NCBI GenBank assembly: GCA_963773685.1
Contig: CAVZBY010000005.1
Span: forward strand, 124,001 to 188,000
Direction of reading: 5' to 3'
DNA length: 64,000 nucleotides
Source: JALHVH01 sp963773685
GTDB lineage: Bacteria > Acidobacteriota > Aminicenantia > Aminicenantales > Saccharicenantaceae
The notes below the pieces were generated by a model. That model was not told the DNA's origin. It searched no databases and saw only the letters and a program-made list of their open reading frames with translations. The position numbers and the translations under genes were made by a program. Positions 1 through 8,621 of this stretch are shown in pieces (position 1 is the first letter of the stretch; every line of letters begins with the position of its first letter).

Positions 1-60
1 GAATTCGAATTGCTCGTGGTGGCGGAGAAATAGGAACGGGCTTTCCCGCCCCCCGACTCG

Positions 61-939
61 TTACAGCTTGGCCAGGCGGAAAAGCTTGATCAGCGTCATC
101 ATGTCGCCGGCCGTGAAGCTAACGGTGTGCTCGTCCTTGCGGACCGCGTCCGGGATCCAGGAGGCTTTCTGGGCCCCCCCTTCGTCGGCAAAGGCGACCT
201 CGAGCGTGTAGGGAGGGGCGAGCTTATAGGGTTTGAAATCCTTTATCCGGCGCAGGGCGGCGGTCGTCCTCTCGCGGATCAGGGCCTGGGCGGCCTGGGG
301 GGAGAGGCCCAGCTCGGCGGTTCCGATCCCTTCCTTGACGACGACGGTCTCCACGTCCCCGAACAGCTCGCGGGCCTGCCCGCAGAGGGCCTTGTCGCCC
401 GTGACCAGAATGACCGGGACGTCGAACATCCCGGCGATGAGTCCGTTGATACCGGCTTCGGGCATCTTCAGGCCGTTGACGACGACGTCGAGCAGCTTGG
501 TCGTCATGGTGTGCTTGAGGACCGCGTCCGGGGTCGAAGCCCGGGCGTGGTAGCCGATGAAGATGACGGCGTCGAAGGACTTGTCGATCCCCTCCATCAT
601 GCTCAGCGGGCCATAGCTCCAATCGCGCAGGAGCTTGACGTTCGGATTCAGAAGGTCGGGAAGGATGTTGCGGCCGGTGTCGTGGGCGTCCCGGACGACG
701 ATCTCGGTCGCGCCCGCAGCCTGGGCGCTTTCGATCGCCGCGTTGACCTCCTGGGTCATGATCCTCCGAAACAGGCCATAATCCTGGCCGCCCGGGGTCA
801 CGTCGTCCCAGTTGACGATGCCGGTGATCCCTTCCATGTCCACGGAAATGAAGATCTTGAGGCCCTGGGCGGGCGCCTGGGCGGAGGCGAAGGCGACGGC
901 CGCCAGGAGCAGGAAGATCGCGATGCCGGTCTTTTTCAT
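61..939 (-). CDS. Secreted M55 family D-aminopeptidase (DppA-like)
   Basis: The 292-residue protein has an N-terminal signal peptide (hydrophobic run at residues 5-20, then an Ala-Gln-rich cleavage region), so it is probably periplasmic or secreted. The mature part carries the M55 metal-site pattern: SVDMEG (Asp34, Glu36), DAHD (His87), GYHA (His132) and a Glu near residue 162. The spacing matches the zinc ligands of the DppA family, which cleaves N-terminal D-amino acids from peptides, for example peptidoglycan-derived ones. The ATG at 939 is preceded by AGGAGG seven bases upstream. It is followed on the same strand by nothing recognisable up to the window edge. Family assignment is firm; the substrate is inferred. 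Confidence 0.9.
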   Translation of the reverse strand: MKKTGIAIFLLLAAVAFASAQAPAQGLKIFISVDMEGITGIVNWDDVTPGGQDYGLFRRIMTQEVNAAIESAQAAGATEIVVRDAHDTGRNILPDLLNPNVKLLRDWSYGPLSMMEGIDKSFDAVIFIGYHARASTPDAVLKHTMTTKLLDVVVNGLKMPEAGINGLIAGMFDVPVILVTGDKALCGQARELFGDVETVVVKEGIGTAELGLSPQAAQALIRERTTAALRRIKDFKPYKLAPPYTLEVAFADEGGAQKASWIPDAVRKDEHTVSFTAGDMMTLIKLFRLAKL

Positions 940-1079
940 GAGGTTTCCTCCTGGAATGAGAACATCTTATAAGCAACACATACGGCGTTCAAGCGGAGAA
1001 TATCGTACGGCGCCTGCCCCTCATGACGGGCGGGCTCGGCTGAAAAAGCGAAAAGCGCGAGACCGGCGGGGAAAGATCT

Positions 1080-1544
1080 CTAGATCTGGTTGATCTGCCA
1101 GGTCCCGCTGCCCTTGCAGCGGTCGGTCGATCCGATCTCCTCCCAGGTCCCCTCGGCGTGCCATTTTCCGGACCTCATGCAGATGGTAGCGGTGAACTTG
1201 ACCGTGTTGCCGCTGGGCGTGAGGAAGCTCCCCTCGAGCTTGCAGCACCCGCGGATCGCCGCCCGGCTGAGCGTTCCAGTCCAATTATTAACCGTTCCGG
1301 CGGGGTCGGTGATGGTCCCCTTGACATCCGCCCCGCACTCGGCCGCCTGCTTGATGGCCATCTTGAATATTTCCTTGACCGGGACGGGACAATTCGGCTT
1401 GGCATAGGCGATCTGAAAGCCTTCGTAGTCTCCGGCGACGCAACAAAGCCTCTTGGCTTGGGCCTGCAGGGAGATCCCGGCCGACAGGCCAATGACAAGA
1501 GCGAATAAGGCTATCGAAAACGCGATCCTGAAACTTTTGTTCAC
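1080..1544 (-). CDS. Small secreted Cys-rich protein, unknown function
   Basis: A 154-residue protein with a clear signal peptide (residues 8-28, ending LQAQA) and a mature region of about 125 residues holding nine cysteines, including two CC pairs. This suggests a disulfide-stabilised secreted or periplasmic protein. The C-terminal half is rich in Thr/Gly with alternating hydrophobics (GTITDPAGT, GNTVKFTATICMRSG), suggesting beta structure. The start is GTG at 1544 with AGGAGG just upstream. It lies upstream of the M55 peptidase on the same strand with a 140-base gap, so co-transcription is possible. I do not recognise the family. Confidence 0.65.
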   Translation of the reverse strand: MNKSFRIAFSIALFALVIGLSAGISLQAQAKRLCCVAGDYEGFQIAYAKPNCPVPVKEIFKMAIKQAAECGADVKGTITDPAGTVNNWTGTLSRAAIRGCCKLEGSFLTPSGNTVKFTATICMRSGKWHAEGTWEEIGSTDRCKGSGTWQINQI

Positions 1545-1866
1545 GGTCCCCTCCTTGCTTATGACAATAGAATAGAAAAAGCTCGTAAGAATATCAATGA
1601 ATATTTGCTTGCCTCTCTGCAGTTCCGGGAGGCCGGGGCGCGGCTAAGCGAAGAGAATAACTGACCATTTATTGAACATATTCATGATTGCCTATTAAAC
1701 TATTATATATCTATTATATAGCCTACATAGGTTGTCGTTAGTGTTCTTATTATGAACACTATTAGCATGCTATAAAACATCGCCAAAATCCTTCTATTTC
1801 TTTTATATTCTTTGTCTTACAGTCGCTTCGTCTCCGTGGCACGCTTTTCGCTTTAGTAAAGGTATC
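1545..1866. other. AT-rich divergent intergenic region
   Basis: This 322-base gap separates the minus-strand Cys-rich gene from the plus-strand DUF5658-like gene. From about 1555 to 1860 it is strikingly AT-rich compared with its flanks. It contains a direct repeat of CTATTATATA (1700-1709 and 1711-1720), a perfect 8-bp dyad at 1739-1761 and TATAAA at about 1772. No ORF is evident. It probably holds the promoters of both flanking genes. Confidence 0.6.
1739..1761. promoter_or_regulatory. Perfect dyad, possible operator
   Basis: TAGTGTTC and GAACACTA form exact 8-base inverted arms around the 7-base spacer TTATTAT. It lies in the AT-rich region between divergent genes and has no U-tract, so an operator for a dimeric regulator is more likely than a terminator. 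The regulator is unknown. Confidence 0.45.
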
Positions 1867-2457
1867 ATGAACACGAAGGAGACGAAGATGAAGACGAAGA
1901 AGATGATGGCCGTCGGCGCGGCCGTTTGTATCCTGGCGATCGGTTCCCTGAGCGCCAAAGAGATCGAGTTCTCGCTCCTCGAGACCTCCGCGACCCCGCA
2001 GACGTCGCTGTTCTCGCCCGATGTGATGACCCTGGCCGCCTCCATGGTCGCCGCACCGGCCCCCGTTCCGGCCCCCCTCGCGGCGCTTCCGGTCAACATT
2101 GTCCGTCCCCGGGGCTTTTCCGACCCGTTCCGCGGGGACCGGCTCGAGAAGGGCCTCTTCACCGCCTCCCTCTTGGCCATGACGGCCCTGAACGTCGCGG
2201 ACTACCTCTCCACCCGCCAGGCCCTCAAGAATACGGGGCTTGTCGAGGGCAATCCCCTCATGAAGCCCTTCGTCAAGAACGCCTTGGTGTTCGCCGCGGT
2301 CAAGGCCGGGACGACCGCCCTGAGCGTCTGGGGGATGAAGAGCCTCTTCAAGCGCGACAAGAAGACGGCCTGGGTCATGACGACCCTCTCCAACTTCCTT
2401 CTCTCCTACGTCGTCGCCAACAATATGCGGCTCATCTCAAGAGCGCGTCCAAGGTAG
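1867..2457 (+). CDS. DUF5658-like small membrane protein
   Basis: A 196-residue protein with an N-terminal hydrophobic segment (about residues 13-30, starting in a Lys-rich MKTKK stretch), an Ala/Pro-rich linker (about 58-75), and a C-terminal part with hydrophobic helices. That part contains the pattern DYLSTRQAL...EGNPLMKPF, typical of DUF5658-type small membrane proteins (Asp in a helix followed by E-x-NP). The ATG at 1867 has only a short AAAGG upstream; a second ATG at 1888 is preceded by AAGGAGA at good spacing and may be the true start. Function unknown. A strong intrinsic terminator follows. Confidence 0.65.
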   Translation: MNTKETKMKTKKMMAVGAAVCILAIGSLSAKEIEFSLLETSATPQTSLFSPDVMTLAASMVAAPAPVPAPLAALPVNIVRPRGFSDPFRGDRLEKGLFTASLLAMTALNVADYLSTRQALKNTGLVEGNPLMKPFVKNALVFAAVKAGTTALSVWGMKSLFKRDKKTAWVMTTLSNFLLSYVVANNMRLISRARPR

Positions 2458-2486
2458 GGGCGCGGGGCGCCCTCTCCACAGCGGGC

Positions 2487-2520
2487 GGGGCCGGGCCGCA
2501 TGGCTCGGCCCCCTTTTTTT
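2487..2520 (+). terminator. Rho-independent terminator after the DUF5658-like gene
   Basis: An 11-bp GC-rich stem (GGGGCCGGGCC pairing with GGCTCGGCCCC, one G-T pair) with the loop GCAT is followed directly by seven T residues. It ends the plus-strand transcript 30 bases after the stop codon. Confidence 0.85.
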
Positions 2521-2558
2521 GGGGGGGGGGCGATCCTGGTCCTCGATTAGTGCTTGAT

Positions 2559-2623
2559 GTAGCCGCAGACTTTAGTCTGCGTCCTGGGCCGGACCTGAGC
2601 CTCAGGCTGAAGCCTGAGGCTAC
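2559..2623. repeat. Type A palindromic repeat pair
   Basis: Two imperfect copies of the window-wide family: GTAGCCGCAGACTTTAGTC followed 20 bases later by an inverted copy with core CTCAGGCTGAAGCCTGAG. Each core is self-complementary, and substitutions in one arm are matched in the other (GCAGAC/GTCTGC against GCAGGC/GCCTGC). Confidence 0.75.
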
Positions 2624-2693
2624 ATCAAAGAGCCGGCAAGCGCCGGGACCGGAAAGCTGGCCGCGGGGCGGATCGCAGGAGAGAGGACCGCGC

Positions 2694-4385
2694 CTAATAA
2701 TAGAGCACCGGGTTCTTCTTCCAATCCTTGTCCTTGTCGTGCCCGTACTCGGCTACCCGGGGCCGGCGCTCGAGGAGCCGCACGGACTCCAGCCCGCAAG
2801 CGTAGCCCGAGCTCCGCGCGCTCCTGCCGACGCAAACGAGACGGAGGACGTGCGGGCCGGGCTCGGGCCAGAGGTCGAGCAGGGGAAAGACGGTCCCGGA
2901 GGCAGGGTCCGCGAAGAAGTCGAGCGGTGCTCCGAGCTTCACGCCGTCGAGATAGGCCTGGTAGAGGCCGCCGTCCGGTGACGTCTTCGCCCCGAGCTCC
3001 AGCCGCAGAGGCTCTTTCGCCGCGACCGTGATAGGGAATTCCAGCCAGGCCCCCGCTTGCCGGGCCGGCCGGTACGCGAGGCTTTCGCTCCCGTCGAGCT
3101 CATCGACGGACTTCACGATCTCTCCTTCCCCGTGCCGCCGGGGCGCGGCCGGATCCCAGGCGCGGACGACCGTTCTGGCCAGGTCGGGAAGGCGCCGCTC
3201 GTCCGCCCCGGGGGCCCGGGAGGCGAAGGCGGGCGTCCCGGTCTGATACCAGAAAGCCACGCTGGCGTAGTCGTCCTGCCGTTCGTTCCAGCTCGTGGCC
3301 TTGTACTCGGGATTCTCGTCCTCGGACATCCAGCCCATATGCTCCAGCGTGACCTTGATCCCGGTATTGAAGACGACCGGGTCGTGGAGATGCCAGCGAT
3401 AAGAGCTGACGTGCCCGCCGATCGTTTGGTGATCGAAGAAGGGGACGCCGAAATAGGGCGTGCTCGAGGTCCCCAGGCCCCAGGCCGCAAGGAAGTAATC
3501 CTCGGTCCCCGTGCCCCAGATGGACGGCGTCGTTTCCCCGTCGATATAGATCTTCTCGTCGCCCTCGCCGAACCAGTTCGGGCTCCGCATCCGGACGCCC
3601 AGGACCGCGCCGACGAAATGGCCCTTGCCCCTGGTTTCGAGGAGGAGATAATCCTCGCCTTGGCGGACGGGATATTCCTGGCGATACTGCGCGTAGAAAT
3701 AGGGCGTGTCCTCCGGCAGGCCGTCCAGCCGGATCCAGTCGATGTTGTAATAGAGGAGGCTGAGCGGCTTGCCGCTCTGATTCTCGATCTCGATCCTGGC
3801 GGACTTGCGGAAGGGCATCCGCCAGAAGGCGTTGTAGGAGTCCCCGCCCTCGACGACGATCGGAACGCTGATGACCTCGCTGCGCCGGCCGAAGCAGTTG
3901 GCGAAGAAATCGCCCACCGGCGCTTCCACGGCCGGGCGGGGATCGCCGTCCCAGAAGATCCTCAGCATGAGCTCCTGGTGATCGGCGGAGCCGCTCGTCG
4001 CCCAGTCCTGGGGCTCCGGGCCGAGGAAGGTGAGCCAGATGTGGGTGATCACTCCGGGGCCCTGTTCGTCCATCAGGACGTGGGTGCCGCCGGGAGGGAC
4101 GTTGAAGTTGTCCCAATTGCTCTTGACGTCGGCATCCCCCCGGGGGACGGCCGCGGGGTCGTAGCGGCGTTCGCCGGCGTTGCGGTCGCCGTCGGGCCCG
4201 CGGCGCAGCTCGCCCACCCGCATGGCCGAGGTGGCCCGCATGGAACGCCCCTGCTGGGGCTTGGCGAGCCCCTCGAGGGTCCCGCCGCCCGCGAGCCCGG
4301 GAGCCTTGTCTTTACGGCAGCCCCAGGCTACGAACAGAACGGCCAGGACCATCGCGGCCATTACCAATTTTCTATGATGTTTCAT
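2694..4385 (-). CDS. GH172 (DUF2961) lipoprotein glycoside hydrolase
   Basis: A 563-residue protein with a lipoprotein signal (hydrophobic run, then VAWGC), so it is probably membrane-anchored outside the cytoplasm. The central region has the DUF2961/GH172 hallmarks: GPGVITHIWLTF, LRIFWDGD, EAPVGDFFA, an aromatic GTGTEDYF segment and a C-terminal beta-rich part. GH172 enzymes act on fructofuranose/arabinofuranose-type linkages; the substrate here cannot be read from sequence. The start at 4385 is preferred over 4391 because GAGAGG lies six bases before it. No other carbohydrate genes adjoin it. Confidence 0.88.
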   Translation of the reverse strand: MKHHRKLVMAAMVLAVLFVAWGCRKDKAPGLAGGGTLEGLAKPQQGRSMRATSAMRVGELRRGPDGDRNAGERRYDPAAVPRGDADVKSNWDNFNVPPGGTHVLMDEQGPGVITHIWLTFLGPEPQDWATSGSADHQELMLRIFWDGDPRPAVEAPVGDFFANCFGRRSEVISVPIVVEGGDSYNAFWRMPFRKSARIEIENQSGKPLSLLYYNIDWIRLDGLPEDTPYFYAQYRQEYPVRQGEDYLLLETRGKGHFVGAVLGVRMRSPNWFGEGDEKIYIDGETTPSIWGTGTEDYFLAAWGLGTSSTPYFGVPFFDHQTIGGHVSSYRWHLHDPVVFNTGIKVTLEHMGWMSEDENPEYKATSWNERQDDYASVAFWYQTGTPAFASRAPGADERRLPDLARTVVRAWDPAAPRRHGEGEIVKSVDELDGSESLAYRPARQAGAWLEFPITVAAKEPLRLELGAKTSPDGGLYQAYLDGVKLGAPLDFFADPASGTVFPLLDLWPEPGPHVLRLVCVGRSARSSGYACGLESVRLLERRPRVAEYGHDKDKDWKKNPVLYY

Positions 4386-4649
4386 GGACATCCTCTCTTT
4401 CTTAGAGCGCGATTATAGCCTCTCCGGCGGGGGCAGGCAAGGAAGAGGCAAGGTGCAGCCATGGGGCCATAGCTTGTTCCTGCGGAGCAAGACTTTGTTT
4501 CGGCAACCGGGACAGCACCCCCATAAAACCTGCCGCCCGGAGAGGCTGTCGGGCGATCGCCGATCTCGGATCTCACAATCCTTCGGTAAAAGGACCCTAA
4601 AACCGCGGATCGTTCGAGGACCCGCGCGTCTTCGTCCCATGGCCCGATC

Positions 4650-4666
4650 TTGGCACATATCTGGCA
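4650..4666 (+). promoter_or_regulatory. Sigma-54-like -24/-12 element upstream of the first multicopper oxidase
   Basis: TTGGCAC then TGGCAT, with GG (4652-4653) and GC (4664-4665) separated by exactly ten bases as in sigma-54 promoters. The GG lies 69 bases before the ATG. The -12 half is TGGCA rather than TTGCA, so the match is good but not perfect. Confidence 0.45.
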
Positions 4667-4720
4667 TTGCGCTTGAGACAGTTTTGGACCCTAAAGTCTA
4701 TTGAGGGGAAGGAGGAGAGC

Positions 4721-6742
4721 ATGAGGATCTTGGAGAAAAGGGCGCCGTACGTTCTTGCGTTGGCGCTCGCCGTGGTTTCCATCTTCGTCGTGGCGGGCCT
4801 TCTGGGCCAGGCCCAGCCGTTCCCGCCCAACCCGGCGGCCATTCCGGGAGGCACGCTGACCCCGGATCTCGTCCCGAAATACGTCATGCCGCTGGTCATC
4901 CCCCCGGTTATGCCCCTAACTTCGACGATCAAACCAAAAGGCGGCATGCAGATCGACTATTACGAGATCGCCGTCCGCCAATTCGCTCAACGGATTCTGC
5001 CGCCGGGCCTTCCGACGACGACCGTTTGGGGTTACGGCTCCGTCACGACGCCCGGGACGTTCAATTACCCGTCATTCACGATCGAAGCGAAGGCGAAAAG
5101 ACCTGTCCGCGTCAAGTGGGTCAACGGCCTCGTCGACGCCTTGGGCAACTTCCTGCCTCCGATCGTGCCGGTGGACCAAACCATTCACTGGGCCAATCCT
5201 CCCGGCGGGACCGCGGACCGCGACAGCGTGGGCTCCGTTGGCACCCCCTACGCGGGACCTGTTCCGATCATCACGCATGTTCACGGCGCCCATGTGGAAG
5301 AGGACAGCGATGGCTATCCGGAAGCCTGGTATCTTCCCGTGGCCAACAACATCCCCGCGGGATACGCGAAAGTCGGCAGCTTCTACGATGCCAACAAGGC
5401 CCTGTTCCAGGCCAGGACCGGAGTCGTCTGGGAGCCCGGCTCCGCCACCTTCCAGTATCCTAATGACGGGCGCGCCCAGACCGTCTGGTACCATGACCAT
5501 GCCCTTGGCATGACCAGGACCAACGTCTATTCCGGGATGGCCGGGTTCTACCTCGTCCGGGGCGGCCCGGCCGACCTCAAGCTGGGCTATCGCGCGCCCA
5601 ATGCCGGTGACAAACCCGCTGTCGCCAAGAACTACACCGAGATCCCGATCGCCATCCAGGACAAGTCATTCAACGACGACGGGGCGCTCTTCTTCCCCGC
5701 TTCGAGGGAGTTCTTCGACGGCTTCACGGGCCCCTACGCCCCCGACCCGGCGAGCGACATCTCCCCGATCTTCAACCCCGAGTTCTTCGGGAACATGATG
5801 GTCGTCAACGGCCGGACCTGGCCGTCGCTGAACGTCCAGGCCCGCCGCTACCGCTTCCGCTTCCTCAACGGCTGTAACGCCCGGATGCTGATCCTCCGCC
5901 TGGCGACCGACAATACGCCCCTCGACGGAACGATCGATGACGGCGACTGGACCGCCCTCCCCGGGGTGTTCTGGATCATCGGCACCGAGGGGGGCTTCCT
6001 GCCGGCGCCGGTTCAGCTGGACGAGCTGGCCCTCGGCCAGGCCGAACGGAACGACACGATCATCGATTTTGCGGCCTATCAGGGCCAGACCCTCTATCTG
6101 GTCAACGTCGGCCCCGACGAGCCGTTCGGCGGCGGTGTCCCCGGCATCGATTTCGCGGCCTCGCATCCGGCGTCCACGGGTCAGGTGATGCGCTTCGTTG
6201 TCACGGCTCCTCTATCCCTGGACGCGACCGTCGCGCCGAGCCTGCTGACCCTGCCGGCCCTTACGCCGCTCGGCGCTCCGTCCGTCACGCGGCAAGTCTC
6301 CTTGAACGAGCTGGATTCGGCCCTTCTTCCCGGCGTCGGTCCGCTGAAGGCCCTCCTCGGTCTGGTCGATCTGATCACCGTACCCGGGACTCCTATGGGG
6401 ATGCCGATGATGTGGGACGATGCCATCACCGAGAATCCGGCCCTGAACGCGACCGAGGTCTGGGAGATCTACAACTTCACTGAGGATGCCCACCCCATCC
6501 ATCTTCACCTGGTCCAGTTCGAGGTCGTGAACCGGGAGGTGTTCGATCCGCTGCTTCCCGGCTTTGGCGTCGCGAGGCCTCCGGAAGCCTGGGAGACCGG
6601 ACTCAAGGATACGGTCCTGGCCTTCCCGGGCGAGATCACCCGGATCAAAGCCAAGTTCGACCTGGCCGGCCTCTATGTCTGGCATTGTCACATTATCGAT
6701 CATGAAGATCACGAGATGATGAGGCCCTATCGCGTTCAGTAG
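4721..6742 (+). CDS. Multicopper oxidase, CotA/bilirubin-oxidase type
   Basis: A 673-residue exported protein (signal anchor at residues 9-28). It carries all four copper-binding motifs: THVHGAH (about 183-189), WYHDHALG (about 256), HPIHLH (about 590) and HCHIIDHEDHEMM (about 655), giving the type 1 copper site and the trinuclear centre. It should couple one-electron oxidation of a metal or phenolic substrate to reduction of O2 in the periplasm or cell wall. It is longer than a typical CueO or CotA (about 510-540 residues), with extra loops between domains. The start at 4721 follows GGAGGAG closely; 18 upstream in-frame codons are disregarded. A second, distinct multicopper oxidase follows. 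Confidence 0.93.
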   Translation: MRILEKRAPYVLALALAVVSIFVVAGLLGQAQPFPPNPAAIPGGTLTPDLVPKYVMPLVIPPVMPLTSTIKPKGGMQIDYYEIAVRQFAQRILPPGLPTTTVWGYGSVTTPGTFNYPSFTIEAKAKRPVRVKWVNGLVDALGNFLPPIVPVDQTIHWANPPGGTADRDSVGSVGTPYAGPVPIITHVHGAHVEEDSDGYPEAWYLPVANNIPAGYAKVGSFYDANKALFQARTGVVWEPGSATFQYPNDGRAQTVWYHDHALGMTRTNVYSGMAGFYLVRGGPADLKLGYRAPNAGDKPAVAKNYTEIPIAIQDKSFNDDGALFFPASREFFDGFTGPYAPDPASDISPIFNPEFFGNMMVVNGRTWPSLNVQARRYRFRFLNGCNARMLILRLATDNTPLDGTIDDGDWTALPGVFWIIGTEGGFLPAPVQLDELALGQAERNDTIIDFAAYQGQTLYLVNVGPDEPFGGGVPGIDFAASHPASTGQVMRFVVTAPLSLDATVAPSLLTLPALTPLGAPSVTRQVSLNELDSALLPGVGPLKALLGLVDLITVPGTPMGMPMMWDDAITENPALNATEVWEIYNFTEDAHPIHLHLVQFEVVNREVFDPLLPGFGVARPPEAWETGLKDTVLAFPGEITRIKAKFDLAGLYVWHCHIIDHEDHEMMRPYRVQ

Positions 6743-6926
6743 ATAGGCCTTAGCAAACGACTCGCCGCCCGCGGGGGACTCGGCTCCCCTGCGTGGCGGC
6801 CTTTCCCGCTCCCGCCGGCAGGACGGATTCCTGCAGGGGCGGGATTCAGCGTCATCGCCTCGCCGACCCGAGTTTCGTTCCGTCGGGCCTCCCCGGTCGA
6901 AGCCGCCGCTCTCCCGCGAACGGCCT

Positions 6927-6943
6927 TGGCATGAATCTTGGAT
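6927..6943 (+). promoter_or_regulatory. Sigma-54-like element upstream of the second multicopper oxidase
   Basis: TTGGCATGAATCTTGGAT resembles the -24/-12 consensus with correct GG spacing. The -12 dinucleotide is GG instead of GC. Its GG lies 63 bases before the start codon, almost the same distance as the related element before the first oxidase, which supports a shared control signal. Confidence 0.38.
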
Positions 6944-6991
6944 AGCTTCCATGACGATGAAACTCCATTCAGCCGGGAAGGGAGAACGACC

Positions 6992-8527
6992 ATGAAAAGG
7001 ATCCTGTTCCGAAAGTCCAAGGGCCTTCTGCTGTTCGCCGGGGTCATTGCGGCGTTCATCCTGCTCTACACGGGTCTGGACGCGCAGATGCGGGGCGGGG
7101 GCGGCTGCGGGCCCGGCGGATCGATCATCGACCCGCCGGTCGGAGCGGCCTTCAAAGACCTGTCGACCCTGCCTAACCAGAGCGGCATTCCCGGAGTCGT
7201 CGAGGTCTCCCTCGATGCCCGGTATGCGACCGTCAATTTGAACGGCACGAACGCCAAGCTCATGACCTACAACGGCCTCTATCCGGGACCCGTCCTCCGG
7301 TATAAGGTCGGGGACAGCGTCATCGTTCACCTGACCAACTCCCTGCCGGCGACGACCGAGCGCAACTATCTCGGCTATCAGAAGAATTTCACCAATCTCC
7401 ATACCCACGGCTGGCACGTCTCGCCCAACGCGCCGGCGGATTATGTGATGTACGAGCTCGCTCCCGGCGGATCCTATACGCATACCTACGACACGTCGCT
7501 CCAGGATCCCGGGACCGTCTGCCTCTACCATCCCCACAAACACGGTCTTGTCGGCGAGCAGGTCTGGGCGGGCCTGATCGGACCGCTCGTCGCCGAGGAT
7601 CCCGATACGAAGCTCGCCGGTTACGAGACGCACCTCATGCTGCTCAAGGACATCGGCCTGAGCGGCGGGAATCCCGCTCCCCATTCGAGCATGATGGACT
7701 TCATGATGGGCAAAGAGGGCAACATCGTCACCGTCAACGGCCAGGTCAATCCGCGCCTCACCATTAAAAAGGGCCAGGTCCAGCGTTGGCGGATCGTCAA
7801 CGCGAGCCAAGCCCGGTTCTATAAGATCGCCCTGGACAACCACAGTCTTCAGCTCATCGGGACCGACGGCGGCCTGCTCGATAAGCCCTATCAGGTCCCC
7901 TACATCATCCTTTCCCCCGCCGAGCGCGTCGACGTCCTGGTCAAAGCGACGCAGAGCTCCGGGAGCTACAAGTTCAAGTCGCTCCCTTATTCCCGCGGGG
8001 GCTGCGGCGGCTGCAAGTCGACGGGCCAGACGATCACCCTGATGACCGTGACCTACAGCGGCACCCAGAGCCCGGCCCAGAGCTTCCCCGCCGTCGTCAA
8101 TGCCGGGGCCGCGCGCCTCACGATCGACACCGCGAATCTTCCCCACAAGACCTTCACGCTGTCGATGGGAAGCGGTCAGGGATTCATCAACGGGCAGAAC
8201 TTCGACGCCGACCCCCTGATGTCCATGTCGAACGTCGGGGATTACGAGGTCTGGACGATCGTCAACCAAAGCGGCATGGATCACCCCTGGCACCAGCACG
8301 TCGACTCGGCGCAGGTCCTCTCCATCAGCGGGGGAGATTCCGCTTACAAGCTCTATGCCTCTATCCCCGCCAGGAAGGACGTGACGCTGATCCCCAAGAT
8401 GGGGAGCGCCACGATCCTCGTGCCGGTCATGGACTATGCGGGGATGACCATGTTCCACTGCCACATCCTGGAACATGAGGATATCGGGATGATGGGCATG
8501 TGGATGATCATGGACATGCCGATGTAG
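6992..8527 (+). CDS. Multicopper oxidase with Met-rich C-terminus
   Basis: A 511-residue exported three-cupredoxin oxidase. Copper motifs are HTHGWH (about 136), YHPHKHG (about 179), HPWHQH (about 431) and HCHILEHED (about 489). The protein ends in a methionine-rich tail (GMMGMWMIMDMPM). A Gly/Cys-rich stretch follows the signal peptide, and another GGCGGCK segment lies near residue 345. Met-rich tails in this family are associated with cuprous-ion handling. The ATG at 6992 follows GGGAAGGGAG. It is only distantly similar to the upstream oxidase, so the pair is not a recent tandem duplication. The substrate is unknown; copper or phenol oxidation is plausible. Confidence 0.92.
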   Translation: MKRILFRKSKGLLLFAGVIAAFILLYTGLDAQMRGGGGCGPGGSIIDPPVGAAFKDLSTLPNQSGIPGVVEVSLDARYATVNLNGTNAKLMTYNGLYPGPVLRYKVGDSVIVHLTNSLPATTERNYLGYQKNFTNLHTHGWHVSPNAPADYVMYELAPGGSYTHTYDTSLQDPGTVCLYHPHKHGLVGEQVWAGLIGPLVAEDPDTKLAGYETHLMLLKDIGLSGGNPAPHSSMMDFMMGKEGNIVTVNGQVNPRLTIKKGQVQRWRIVNASQARFYKIALDNHSLQLIGTDGGLLDKPYQVPYIILSPAERVDVLVKATQSSGSYKFKSLPYSRGGCGGCKSTGQTITLMTVTYSGTQSPAQSFPAVVNAGAARLTIDTANLPHKTFTLSMGSGQGFINGQNFDADPLMSMSNVGDYEVWTIVNQSGMDHPWHQHVDSAQVLSISGGDSAYKLYASIPARKDVTLIPKMGSATILVPVMDYAGMTMFHCHILEHEDIGMMGMWMIMDMPM

Positions 8528-8621
8528 ACGGCGAGCCGGCAAAGCGGCGCCGTCTCCGTCCGGGCTGAGTCGGGGCCGCCCCCGTGATCGTTGACTTTAC
8601 GCCTCGCCGGAGATACATTCC

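Noticed and set aside
1..6. GAATTC at the very start as a cloning junction
   Set aside because: The same hexamer occurs elsewhere in the window (for example within repeats) and no vector sequence adjoins it.
6212..8542. Long minus-strand frame (776 codons) across both oxidase genes
   Set aside because: It is antisense to two clearly conserved multicopper oxidases, and its product has the biased composition of a shadow frame.
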